Of a stretch of 64,000 nucleotides of DNA, positions 16,722 to 25,898 are shown one piece after another. This stretch comes from JAVBRD01 sp031548365 (GTDB lineage: Bacteria; Bacillota; Clostridia; Christensenellales; UBA1750). The DNA is taken from the NCBI GenBank assembly GCA_031548365.1, contig JAVBRD010000019.1, positions 62,001 to 126,000 on the forward strand, written 5' to 3'. A program made the position numbers and the translations under genes. Below the pieces are notes generated by a model. It was given only the letters and a program-made list of their open reading frames with translations, made no database searches and was not told the origin of the DNA. How positions within the stretch are numbered: the first letter of the stretch is position 1; each line of letters begins with the position of its first letter.

Positions 16722-18631
16722 CTCAATATTCCTGGAATCAGAAGCGTTTTGATGCGTTCCTCGTCATAAAAGCGGTCGGCGGCGATCCGCTCAAAACTGA
16801 TATCGGCGGAGCCGGTGAGCGCCGTCACGCGCGCGTCCACCAGCGACGCCCATACGCCGTATATGCCCTCCCGCCCGTGCGCGTAAACCTGGATACCCGC
16901 GGGGTCAATGAGCCCCTTAAGCGAATGCGCAAGGTCGATGGCGCGCGTAACGTCGTACGTGCGCAGCGCGGCGAGGCTGTCGCCCAGGAAGATCAGGTCG
17001 TCGCTGAGCTTGTGGAGCACGCCATAAAAGCCGTCGCCTTTCGCGCCCGCCAGCATCGGATTGGGCGGAATCGCCCCCGCGCCGGACACATTGACGACCA
17101 AGACAGCGCGCCCGCTCCGGAGGGTGTCCGTGATCCACGCGGCGTGGTCCGCTAAACGCGTGGATCCGCCCTCCCACACCGCGATGGTCAGGGGGAGACG
17201 GTCGTCGCGGCGGCTCAATTCGGCGATGAGCAGCCCACAGTTCATCACATCCTCCTGAGCCCACCAGCACACGGGGCGCACGAACCAGTCGCGGTGGACC
17301 GACGGCGCGGCGAAGCGGGGCGTGAGCTCGCGCGGTTTGCGGAACGCGTGGACACGCTCCGTGAGCCACGCGATGGCGGCGGGATCGCGGGACGTCTCAG
17401 GCGCGCGTTTTTCTTGGGCGCGCTCGCGCGAAGAGCGCCACGGGAACACCGCGTCCGGGTAATCGCCCAGCACTTGTCCGGTTTTCGTGCACCACAAAAG
17501 CTCCGGGGCGATCGGCTGCACGCTGCTCAGGATGGCGGTTTTGACCTCCTCGGAGAGGGTGTTCCCCGCCAAGTGGCGCGCGAAAAACGCCGCGCACCGG
17601 CACGCCATCTTGCGTGTGTACGCGTGCGTGCTCTGGTCTGAGAAGGCGTCGATGTTGCCCGGGAAGCCCAGCAACTCATAGATGCGCTTTGAGCGTTCCG
17701 CCGTGCGCCTTGTTCCCTCGATGGGGAAAAAGTCGTCGTCCACGGAGAGGATGAGCACGGGGCGCGGGGCCATCGCGAGCACGATGTCCTCGTGGTCGAG
17801 GCCCGCGAGCGAAAAGCCCGGCCAGACCTGTTCCGCGTCCTGTGCGCCGCCCACGCGCTGGTAACTGTCGCGGCTCATGATGAACGTCGCGGGGGCCGCG
17901 GCCGCCACACGCGTGTCCGCGAGCATCATCAGAGAGGTTTGCGTGCCTCCGCCCGAGTTGCCTGTGACGCCGATGCGGGAGGGGTCGACCTCGGGTCTCG
18001 TGGCGAGATAATCAAGCGCCCGCATGGCGTCGTGGAGAAAGTAGCGGGCGATGGAGTCGCCGACCGCCTCGCACTGCACGCCGACGTAATCGTGCTCGTA
18101 CGTCCCCCACGGCACGGTCTCAGCGCCCAGACCCGGATCGTAGAAACTGAAACGCTCGCCCTGCCCCACGGGATCAACGGCGAAAACCGTCAGTCCCGCA
18201 AGCGTGAGCGAGCGGCAGACAATCTGGTATTCCTCGACGTGTTTGGCCTGGCGGTGATGCCCGCACAGGAAGAGCACGGCGGGGCCGGGGGTTTCGCGCC
18301 CATCCGGCACATAGAGGTTGCCGGTGACGTACGTCTTGGGCCGCGACTGGAAGATGACCTTCTCCACGCGAAAGCCGTCAAACGCGAGCGTGCCCGTCGT
18401 GACGGGGTCAAGCGGGGTATCCATGGGCGGGAGGCCGCCCAGGCATGCCAGAAAGGTCTCGCGGATCATGCGCTGCCTCGCCCTGACATCCTCGGGGTTT
18501 TTCAGCGCGTCGCGCGCCGCGTCTCCGCGCGCGAACGCCTCGCGGGACCTTGCGTAAATGTGGTTTTTGAGCTGATCGCCCGTGTCGTAGAACCAGCTGT
18601 GCGGCGAAATCGCCTGCATGTCTTTGATCAT
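16718..18631 (-). CDS. Alpha/beta-hydrolase, acetyl-xylan-esterase-like
   Basis: A 637-residue serine hydrolase. The first half is an alpha/beta fold of the acetylesterase/prolyl-oligopeptidase class: an oxyanion region LFLCGHHRQAKH, the nucleophile elbow GVTGNSGGGTQ, an acidic residue in LILSVDDDFFPIEG and a His near DQSTHAYTRKM. The second half (about 370-637) looks like a degenerate repeat of a hydrolase fold without a visible nucleophile elbow. No signal peptide is visible, so it is probably cytoplasmic and deacylates imported sugars. The start at 18631 follows GAGGAGG at about 11 nt. It heads the nagA-nagB-oxidoreductase unit and, if the sigK element were excised, would lie 227 bp downstream of intact sigK. 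Confidence 0.8.
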   Translation of the reverse strand: MIKDMQAISPHSWFYDTGDQLKNHIYARSREAFARGDAARDALKNPEDVRARQRMIRETFLACLGGLPPMDTPLDPVTTGTLAFDGFRVEKVIFQSRPKTYVTGNLYVPDGRETPGPAVLFLCGHHRQAKHVEEYQIVCRSLTLAGLTVFAVDPVGQGERFSFYDPGLGAETVPWGTYEHDYVGVQCEAVGDSIARYFLHDAMRALDYLATRPEVDPSRIGVTGNSGGGTQTSLMMLADTRVAAAAPATFIMSRDSYQRVGGAQDAEQVWPGFSLAGLDHEDIVLAMAPRPVLILSVDDDFFPIEGTRRTAERSKRIYELLGFPGNIDAFSDQSTHAYTRKMACRCAAFFARHLAGNTLSEEVKTAILSSVQPIAPELLWCTKTGQVLGDYPDAVFPWRSSRERAQEKRAPETSRDPAAIAWLTERVHAFRKPRELTPRFAAPSVHRDWFVRPVCWWAQEDVMNCGLLIAELSRRDDRLPLTIAVWEGGSTRLADHAAWITDTLRSGRAVLVVNVSGAGAIPPNPMLAGAKGDGFYGVLHKLSDDLIFLGDSLAALRTYDVTRAIDLAHSLKGLIDPAGIQVYAHGREGIYGVWASLVDARVTALTGSADISFERIAADRFYDEERIKTLLIPGILR

Positions 18632-18668
18632 CCAGCAAACGCCTCCTCGCGTTGGGCCATTGGATCAA

Positions 18669-18735
18669 AGTATATCACAGCGGCACGCCTCGCGCCACTC
18701 CGGCGAGCGACGGGACGCATTCAGCGCGAGGCGTG
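18669..18735 (-). promoter_or_regulatory. Promoter and 12-bp inverted repeat before the esterase/nag operon
   Basis: TATACT with extended TGA lies at 18674-18669 on the minus strand, about 38 bp before the esterase start, without a clear -35. Just upstream CACGCCTCGCGC (18684-18695) and GCGCGAGGCGTG (18724-18735) are perfect inverted arms with a 28-bp spacer. They could be an operator or the terminator-like end of the sigK transcript; there is no T tract. Confidence 0.45.
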
Positions 18736-18858
18736 GCGCGCATGCAGCCAGACCCCGCGCTGCGTTTTTCCGCAAGACCCCGCGGGTTCCCGGCGGATCC
18801 CCGGGCAAGGACGGCGAAGCCGAAATTCGACTTGGTCAACAGTCCGGGCGCGCTGCGG

Positions 18859-18918
18859 TTATTTTTTCTTGTCCGGGGCGGTCAGCCCGGCGCAGAGTTT
18901 CTCGATCGCCTTTTTCTC
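18859..18918 (-). pseudogene. sigK: sigK 3' segment: the last 19 codons and stop, separated from the rest of the gene
   Basis: From the repeat at 18918-18932 the minus strand encodes, in the same frame phase as SigK, VSRI followed by EKKAIEKLC and a short basic tail to TAA at 18859. This is what is missing from the 5' segment that ends SRSYVSRI at 24058. It supplies the end of the region 4.2 recognition helix and the C-terminus. In the present arrangement these codons are read as the tail of the recombinase gene. It is not dead DNA: a single site-specific recombination would rejoin it. Confidence 0.88.
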
Positions 18919-20505
18919 GATGCGCGATACATCGGAGCGCGCCTGATGACAATGCGCTTCTTTCCCCGGCTGCTTAAACCGGAACACGATGCGGAGCTCC
19001 CCGTCCTGCGCGTGATCCATTCTCTCGATCAGGCTGACGAGCAGCTCTCTGTTCTCGCCGGCGGAGGCCAGGAATCGCTCAACGACTTCCTCCGCAAGCA
19101 AACCGGGCGGCCCGGCGGCGTCCCGCGGTCGCTCAGGGGGCGCGAGCAGACCGGCGCGCTCCTCCTTGATCCTTTGGTAGATGCGCGCAAAGTCGGAGTC
19201 GTCCAAGACGCCCGCTAGCTTGTCGGCATACACCCGGTCGAGCTGCGCGTTCAGCCGTTCCACGCGCGCGGCCGTCATCGTTCCGCCGTTTGCCACGCAA
19301 ACGTCCCGCCCCGCTTCGGCCGCCTCCCGCGCGATCAGTTCATCGCACGCGGCGGATTCGAGGTGCGCGCGGCAGAAGCGCCGAACGCGCTCCGCCACCA
19401 CCGCGGTCACCGTGTCGGCGCGCACGCAGTGGGAGGCGCACCGCTGCTCCTTGGGGGAGCGCTGGTACGTCCGGCACATGAAGTACAACGCTTCCCGCCC
19501 TCCCGCGAGCGGGCGCAGAGCCAGGCCCAACGGGCGGCCGCACTCCGCGCAGCGGATCAGCCCCTTGAGCGGGTGGTCGTGCGTGCGCGCACGCGTCGTT
19601 TTCCGGCTCTCCATCAGCATTTGCACTTTGTCAAAGACCTCGCGGCTCACGAGCGGCTCGTGCGTGCTCTTTACGACCGTCCACTCCGATGCCGGGAGCC
19701 TGACGCTCCGCTTGATCTTGTAGCTGATCTTGCGCGCGCGGCCCTGCACCATGCTGCCGATGTACGTCTCGTTCCGAAGCGTGAACGCCACGCGCTCCGC
19801 GCTCCATCGGGACGGAGCGTCTTTCGCGCCCGCGTACGCGGCGGGCGGCGGAACGCGCTGTTCGGTCAGGCGCGCGGCGATCGCGGAAGGCGACGCGCCC
19901 TCAAGCGCATAGGAGAACATCAACCGCACAATGCCTGCCGCCTCATCATCCACGAGCAGCGCGTTTTTGCGCTCTTTGGAAAGGCGGTAGCCATACGGCG
20001 CCTTCCCGCCGATGAAGAGACCTTTTTTTTGCTTGTCCCGCTTGACGCTCGTGATCTTCCTGGAAATGTCCTTGGCGTACATGTCGTTCATGATGGCCTT
20101 GAACGGGGTGATGTCATTGACCTGGCTGTCAAGCCCGGTGTCCACGCCATCGAGCAGGGAGATGTACCGCACGCGGTTTTCAGGAAAGAACTTTTCAAGG
20201 TAGTGCCCGGTTTGGATGTAGTCCCGGCCCAGCCGCGACATGTCCTTTGTGATGACCATGTTGATCTTTAAATCGCGTATGTCGGCCATCATGCGGTTGA
20301 AGGCGGGACGGTCAAAGCTCGTCCCGCTGTACCCATCGTCAGCGTAGACGCCGTGAACGCTCAGCCCATGCTCGCGCGCGAACGCCTCGAGCATGCTGCG
20401 CTGGTTGGTCACGCTCTGCGATTCTCTGTCGCGGTCGTCCTCCTTTGAGAGGCGGATGTAGAGCGCGGCGCGGTAATCACCCGGGTTGCCGATCAGCGTG
20501 TACAC
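18859..20505 (-). CDS. Large serine recombinase of the sigK-intervening element (SpoIVCA-like)
   Basis: The 548-residue protein starts with GTG 20505 behind GGAGGTAACAC. Residues about 12-160 are a resolvase catalytic domain with YIRLSKEDD (nucleophile Ser20), DDGYSGTSFDRP and KDMSRLGRDYIQTG. About 165-275 are the recombinase domain (GKAPYGYRLS, ITSVKRDKQKKG). About 315-360 form a zinc ribbon with CAEC and paired Cys, followed by a coiled-coil region. It lies just inside the repeat at 18918, so it should cut and join the two sigK ends. Its last 23 residues (VSRI plus the sigK tail) are host sigK sequence: gene and sigK share one stop codon. In the excised circle the frame would instead run through the 24057 side to a stop at 23971. 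In Bacillus the equivalent gene is mother-cell specific; no sigma-E promoter was identified here. Confidence 0.93.
   Translation of the reverse strand: MYTLIGNPGDYRAALYIRLSKEDDRDRESQSVTNQRSMLEAFAREHGLSVHGVYADDGYSGTSFDRPAFNRMMADIRDLKINMVITKDMSRLGRDYIQTGHYLEKFFPENRVRYISLLDGVDTGLDSQVNDITPFKAIMNDMYAKDISRKITSVKRDKQKKGLFIGGKAPYGYRLSKERKNALLVDDEAAGIVRLMFSYALEGASPSAIAARLTEQRVPPPAAYAGAKDAPSRWSAERVAFTLRNETYIGSMVQGRARKISYKIKRSVRLPASEWTVVKSTHEPLVSREVFDKVQMLMESRKTTRARTHDHPLKGLIRCAECGRPLGLALRPLAGGREALYFMCRTYQRSPKEQRCASHCVRADTVTAVVAERVRRFCRAHLESAACDELIAREAAEAGRDVCVANGGTMTAARVERLNAQLDRVYADKLAGVLDDSDFARIYQRIKEERAGLLAPPERPRDAAGPPGLLAEEVVERFLASAGENRELLVSLIERMDHAQDGELRIVFRFKQPGKEAHCHQARSDVSRIEKKAIEKLCAGLTAPDKKK
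18918..18941 (+). repeat. Attachment-site repeat, left end of the sigK element
   Basis: CGATGCGCGATACAT (18918-18932) is identical to 24057-24071. After one mismatch (C here, A there) GGAGCGCG (18934-18941) also matches. Twenty-three of 24 positions agree, in direct orientation, and both copies encode R-S-(D/Y)-V-S-R-I in the same frame. Confidence 0.9.
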
Positions 20506-20647
20506 GTGTTACCTCCAAGCGCTGCTTCGCGAGTTCCCGCTTGACAAACAGGCGGAAAGACTCTCTGACCATCTCCGCCGCGTCGCCGCCTTCCCGCGCG
20601 AACGCGCAGACGACCTTCAGTTCTTTTTTTTGACGCTCGCTCCGCAT
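20477..20647 (-). CDS. Small basic protein coupled to the recombinase
   Basis: The 56-residue reading frame starts at ATG 20647 behind GGGAGGTTTGGC and overlaps the recombinase start by 29 bp, so the two are translationally coupled. The protein begins MRSERQKKELKVV, then DAAEMVRESFRLFVKREL, a likely amphipathic helix, and ends in a basic tail. I do not recognise the family. Its place directly before a serine recombinase inside an excisable element makes a recombination directionality factor one possibility; a simple regulatory or leader protein is another. Longer in-frame extensions upstream lack a ribosome site. Confidence 0.5.
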   Translation of the reverse strand: MRSERQKKELKVVCAFAREGGDAAEMVRESFRLFVKRELAKQRLEVTRVHADRQPG

Positions 20648-20772
20648 GCCAAACCTCCCGACCCGTGGGATGCGCTTGCGCCATGTATATGCGCGCAAAG
20701 CGCGGACTTGACGCTCTCGGGCGAGAATGGAGATTCGCTTCATGTATTGTGGAATTGTATCCTTGTATTGTA

Positions 20773-20801
20773 TTTACATTGCCTCGCACGTTTGATATAA
20801 T
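20773..20801 (+). promoter_or_regulatory. Strong sigma-A promoter inside the sigK element
   Basis: TTTACA (20773-20778), 17 bp, TATAAT (20796-20801) with extended TGA, 31 bp upstream of the ABC-F start. It should drive vegetative expression of the ABC-F and helicase genes from the integrated element. Confidence 0.85.
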
Positions 20802-20832
20802 AAGTTTTTGAGAATAACTTTATCGAGGGTTT

Positions 20833-22422
20833 ATGTTAACAGTCAACGATGTCAGCCTTTTCTTTGGCGCGAGCAAGCTCTTCAGCCACGTCGACCTCTC
20901 CTTTGTGCCGGGCAACTGCTACGGCATCATCGGCGCGAACGGCGCGGGCAAGACGACACTGCTCAAAATCCTGTCCGGAGAGCTTGAGCCCTCCTCGGGC
21001 GGTGTTTATCTCGCGGACGGCGTGCGCATGTCGGTGCTCAAGCAGGATCAAAACAAGTACAACACTTTTCCCGTCATGGAGACGGTTCTCATGGGCAATC
21101 CGCGTCTGCACGAGATCGCGAAGCAAAAGGACGAGCTGTACGCCAAGCCAGACTTTTCCGAGGAAGACGGCGTGCTCGCGGCCGAGCTTGAGGGCGAGTT
21201 CGCTCAGATGGACGGCTGGAACGCCGAGTACGACGCGGGGAAAATCCTCATCGGCCTGGGCATACCCGCGAGCCAGCACCTGGCGCAGATGGACTCCCTC
21301 AACGGGCGGGAGAAAGTCAAGGTTTTGCTCGCACAAGCGCTCTTCGGGCGTCCCGATCTGCTGCTCTTGGACGAACCGACCAACAACCTCGACTTTCCAT
21401 CCATCTCGTGGCTCCAGGATTTTTTGCTTGAGTTCCCGGGAACGGTCATCCTCGTCTCGCACGACCGCTACTTCCTCAACGAAGTCTGCACGCACATCGT
21501 GGACATCGACTACTCAAAAGTAAAGCTCTATGTCGGCAACTACGATTTCTGGTACGAATCCAGCCGCCTCATCCAGCAGCTGCTGCGCGACCAGAACCGC
21601 AAAGCGGAGGACAAGGCCAAGGAGCTGCAGGCTTTCATCACCCGCTTCTCAGCCAACAAGTCGAAAGCCAAGCAGGCCACATCGCGAAAAAAACTGCTGG
21701 ACAACCTGCCCATCAACGAGCTGCCCGCGTCCTCGCGGCGCTACCCGTGGGTTGGCTTTAAGCCCGAGCGCGAGCCGGGCAAGGACATTCTCTTTGTCGA
21801 GGGGCTGACAAAGACGGTCGACGGCGTCAAGCTGCTGGACAACATCAGCTTTGTGCTCAACCGCGGCGACAAAGTCGCGCTTGTGGGTGAAAACGAGCTT
21901 GCGCACACCACGCTCCTGCGCATCCTCGCGGGCGAGCTCGAGCCTGACAGCGGGCGCTACAAATGGGGCGTGACCATATCGACGTCGTTCTTCCCGAACG
22001 ACAACACCGCCTACTTCGCGGATTGCGACCTCGACATCGTGACGTGGCTCTCGCAGTACTCCGTCGACAAGCACGAAGGCTTCCTGCGCCAGTTCCTGGG
22101 CCGCATGCTCTTCTCCGGGGACGACGTCTTCAAGCAGGTGAGCGTGCTCAGCGGCGGCGAAAAGGTGCGCTGCATGCTCTCGCGGATGATGCTCTCGGGC
22201 GCGAACGCGCTCCTGCTCGATCAGCCGACCAACCATCTGGACATCGAGTCCATCGCCGCGCTCAACAACGGGCTGGAAGAATTCTCCAGCACCGTCATCC
22301 TCGCTTCGCACGACCATCAGCTGCTTCAGAGCGTGTCCAACCGGATCATGTCCGTCACACCGGACGGTTTTGTGGACAAAATGATGAGTTTCGACGATTA
22401 TTTGGCGCTGCCCAAGCCCTGA
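20833..22422 (+). CDS. ABC-F ATPase, YbiT-like, second nucleotide site apparently dead
   Basis: The 529-residue soluble protein has two ABC domains joined by the linker typical of ABC-F factors that act on the ribosomal E site (RFSANKSKAKQATSRKK). Domain 1 has Walker A GANGAGKTT (Lys40), the unusual signature SLNGREK, and Walker B with catalytic Glu181 in LLLLDEPTNNLD. Domain 2 departs from the family at two key points: Walker A reads GENELAHTT, with His358 where Lys belongs, and Walker B reads LLLDQPTNHLD, with Gln464 in place of the catalytic Glu. Its signature LSGGEK is normal. Hydrolysis at that site is therefore unlikely. It sits inside the sigK element behind a strong promoter, 116 bp before the helicase. 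A translation-factor role fits both cargo genes. Confidence 0.85.
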   Translation: MLTVNDVSLFFGASKLFSHVDLSFVPGNCYGIIGANGAGKTTLLKILSGELEPSSGGVYLADGVRMSVLKQDQNKYNTFPVMETVLMGNPRLHEIAKQKDELYAKPDFSEEDGVLAAELEGEFAQMDGWNAEYDAGKILIGLGIPASQHLAQMDSLNGREKVKVLLAQALFGRPDLLLLDEPTNNLDFPSISWLQDFLLEFPGTVILVSHDRYFLNEVCTHIVDIDYSKVKLYVGNYDFWYESSRLIQQLLRDQNRKAEDKAKELQAFITRFSANKSKAKQATSRKKLLDNLPINELPASSRRYPWVGFKPEREPGKDILFVEGLTKTVDGVKLLDNISFVLNRGDKVALVGENELAHTTLLRILAGELEPDSGRYKWGVTISTSFFPNDNTAYFADCDLDIVTWLSQYSVDKHEGFLRQFLGRMLFSGDDVFKQVSVLSGGEKVRCMLSRMMLSGANALLLDQPTNHLDIESIAALNNGLEEFSSTVILASHDHQLLQSVSNRIMSVTPDGFVDKMMSFDDYLALPKP

Positions 22423-22538
22423 GCCGGGGTTTCCGACCAAAATGAAACACGACCGGCAGGCCCGCTGGCAAACCGGCATGCCGCGCAGCCCCAAGCCGTT
22501 CAGCGCAACCCCAACGAATCAAACAGCAAAGGAATACC

Positions 22539-23999
<1,461 letters not shown>

Positions 24000-24002
24000 A
24001 AA

Positions 24003-24049
24003 TAACGCCCGCACCGGCGTACGCGCCGGAGCGGGCGGCTTTTTGTTTA
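24003..24049. terminator. Bidirectional terminator just inside the right end of the sigK element
   Basis: CGCCCGCACCGGCG and CGCCGGAGCGGGCG form a long GC-rich hairpin around GTACG. On the plus strand it is followed by GCTTTTTGTTT (end of the helicase gene); on the minus strand by TTATTTT, which would end the transcript of the truncated sigK 5' part about 15 bp past the repeat. Confidence 0.85.
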
Positions 24050-24056
24050 CAACAAC

Positions 24057-24080
24057 CGATGCGCGATACATAGGAGCGCG
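24057..24080 (+). repeat. Attachment-site repeat, right end of the sigK element
   Basis: CGATGCGCGATACAT (24057-24071), then A, then GGAGCGCG (24073-24080): the partner of 18918-18941. It lies within the codons for the SigK region 4.2 helix (SRSYVSRI). Confidence 0.9.
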
Positions 24081-24705
24081 AGATGGCGAGCGTCTTGGCA
24101 ATCTCTCTTTGCGGAAGCGGTTTGCCCCCGAGCAGCCCGTAGCGCAGCTGGATGACCAGCCGCTCGCGTTTGGTCAGGATGGACTGCATCAACTGGAGCA
24201 CGCGCCCCATTTCGATGTTGACCTCCACCTCATCTGCGACAACATTGGGCGCGGTACCCAGGATGTCCACAAGCCCAATCTCGTTGCCTTCGCGGTCCAC
24301 GCCGATGGGTTCGTGCAGGGAAACCTCGTTGCGCTGCCTGCGGCCCGAGCGAATCTGCATGAGAATCTCATTTTCAATACAGCGCGCCGCGTACGTCGCG
24401 AGCTGGGTGCCGGAATCGATTTTGAACGTCCCGACCGCCTTGATCAGCCCAATGGTGCCGATTGAGATCAAATCTTCCTGGTCTATGTTGGTGTTGATGA
24501 ACTTTTTCGCGACATGTGCGACCAGCCGCAAGTTGCGCTCGATCAGCACGGCACGCGCCGTTTGGTCACCCGCGGCGAACGCGAGCAAGTACTTTCGCTC
24601 CTCAGAAGGCGGCAGGTGCGGCGGGAACGAGCTACGCCCGCTGATGAACCCGAGAAAAAACACGCACTCACGGATCAAGTACAAAAGTTCCGAAAACAAG
24701 AACAT
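24058..24705 (-). pseudogene. sigK: sigK 5' segment (216 codons) of the split mother-cell sigma factor
   Basis: SigK directs late gene expression in the mother cell during sporulation. From ATG 24705 (after GGGGAGG) the minus strand encodes a hydrophobic pro-sequence (MFLFSELLYLIRECVFFLGF) like that removed by SpoIVFB in Bacillus. Region 2 follows (LIERNLRLVAHVAKKF, EDLISIGTIGLIKAV, ATYAARCIENEILM), then region 3 (VSLHEPIG, EGNEI) and region 4 up to REIAKTLAISRSYVSRI. There SigK similarity stops; the frame continues with 28 unrelated residues to a stop at 23971. The missing 19 residues lie at 18918-18859. After excision the protein would have 235 residues, close to the 241 of Bacillus SigK. 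The unspliced product lacks the end of the -35 recognition helix and should be inactive. Confidence 0.9.
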
Positions 24706-24867
24706 CGGAGCAGCCTCCCCATCAGCGTCTTTTTGATGAGTATGCGCGCGCGGCCAGTCCCTTGTCTGTCCCATTCAAACGAAGGCCCGCCGTAAGGTGA
24801 TGGGCGTTTTTTGTCGATTTTTTGATGATCTGTTGATGGAAGTCAACACCAATTTTGGCATATGAAC

Positions 24868-24897
24868 TTGCGCTTTTCCGAGGCATCATGATATACT
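24868..24897 (+). promoter_or_regulatory. Sigma-A promoter of the sugar ABC transporter operon
   Basis: TTGCGC (24868-24873), 18 bp, TATACT (24892-24897) with extended TGA, 46 bp before the first permease gene. Confidence 0.6.
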
Positions 24898-24943
24898 ATC
24901 AGAAATTGATGGCCAGCCGTGGCCGAAAGAGGGGGGCCGGTGG

Positions 24944-25885
24944 ATGGTTTCTCAAGTCGGCGGGGTTACGCCAAGAAAACGCGCCAGCGTGTGGTCTCGC
25001 ATCAGGCGGGACAAGTATCTGTTGCTCATGCTTCTACCCGTTATGGCGTACTACGTTATTTTTTGCTATGGCCCGATGTACGGCACGATCATCGCGTTCA
25101 AAGAGTACAACATGTTCAAGGGCATCATGGCCAGCCCCTGGATCGGAATGAAAAACTTCCTGTTTGTCTTCGGGCAGGCCGGCGTGTACAACATCATCAA
25201 GAACACGCTCGTTTTGAACCTCCTCACGCTCGCTTTCGGCTTTCCCGGCCCGATCCTCCTCGCGCTCTTGCTCAATGAGCTCACAAGCACGAAGTTCAAG
25301 CGCACGATCCAAACGATCGTCTACCTCCCGCACTTTTTATCGTGGGTCGTCGTCGTGATGATCCTAGGCCCACTCCTGTCCACCTCGACCGGTATGGTCA
25401 ACCGCGTGCTCAATGCCGTGTTCGGTTTCAAAATTAACTTCCTGGGCGTTCCCGGCTGGTGGATCTTCACGTATGTGCTGCTCGATGTCTGGAAGGGCGT
25501 GGGCTGGGGCGCGATCATCTACCTCTCGGCGCTCACGGGCATCGACCCCTCGCTGTATGAGGCCGCGACCATCGACGGCGCGGGCCGGCTCAAACAGTGC
25601 TGGTACGTCACGCTCCCGGGCATCGCGCCCACGATCACCATCCTGCTCATCATGAGGCTTGGCAACATGGCGTCCATCGGGTTTGACGAGGCGTACCTGC
25701 TGGGCAACGACCAGATTTCCAATGTGTCGGACATCATCTCCACCTACGTCTACCGCATCGGCGTCGTCAAAGCGGAGTACTCGCGCACGGCGGCAATCGG
25801 GCTCGCGCAGTCGGCAGTCAACGTGGTCATGCTCGTGACGGCAAACGCCATCGCAAGGCGCGTCACCGGCAGCGGACTGTTTTAG
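24944..25885 (+). CDS. Sugar ABC transporter permease, LplB family
   Basis: A 313-residue inner-membrane subunit with six predicted helices, of the LplB/YtrF-type CUT1 carbohydrate importers common in Clostridia and Paenibacillus. The N-terminal WSRIRRDKYLLLMLLPVMAYYVIFCYGPMYG and the EAA loop YEAATIDGAGRLKQCWYVTLPGI, which docks the ATPase, are clear. GAGGGGGG precedes ATG 24944. It opens an operon with a second permease, a binding lipoprotein and two unknown enzymes. No ATPase gene is present, so a shared ATPase encoded elsewhere (as with MsmK/MsiK) must power it. Confidence 0.93.
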   Translation: MVSQVGGVTPRKRASVWSRIRRDKYLLLMLLPVMAYYVIFCYGPMYGTIIAFKEYNMFKGIMASPWIGMKNFLFVFGQAGVYNIIKNTLVLNLLTLAFGFPGPILLALLLNELTSTKFKRTIQTIVYLPHFLSWVVVVMILGPLLSTSTGMVNRVLNAVFGFKINFLGVPGWWIFTYVLLDVWKGVGWGAIIYLSALTGIDPSLYEAATIDGAGRLKQCWYVTLPGIAPTITILLIMRLGNMASIGFDEAYLLGNDQISNVSDIISTYVYRIGVVKAEYSRTAAIGLAQSAVNVVMLVTANAIARRVTGSGLF

Positions 25886-25898
25886 GGGGTGGGAAGAC

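Noticed and set aside
15246..16769. A 507-codon plus-strand frame over nagA.
   Set aside because: nagA on the other strand has all catalytic motifs; this frame shows none.
20745..20780. TACAAT-like repeats upstream of the recombinase as a sigma-E promoter.
   Set aside because: The -10-like element resembles the sigma-E consensus, but no matching -35 stands at the required distance.
24812..24818. TGTCGAT between sigK and the sugar transporter operon as a 0A box.
   Set aside because: It is a single imperfect copy with no partner site; sigK is normally driven by sigma-E, and the transporter has a plain sigma-A promoter.
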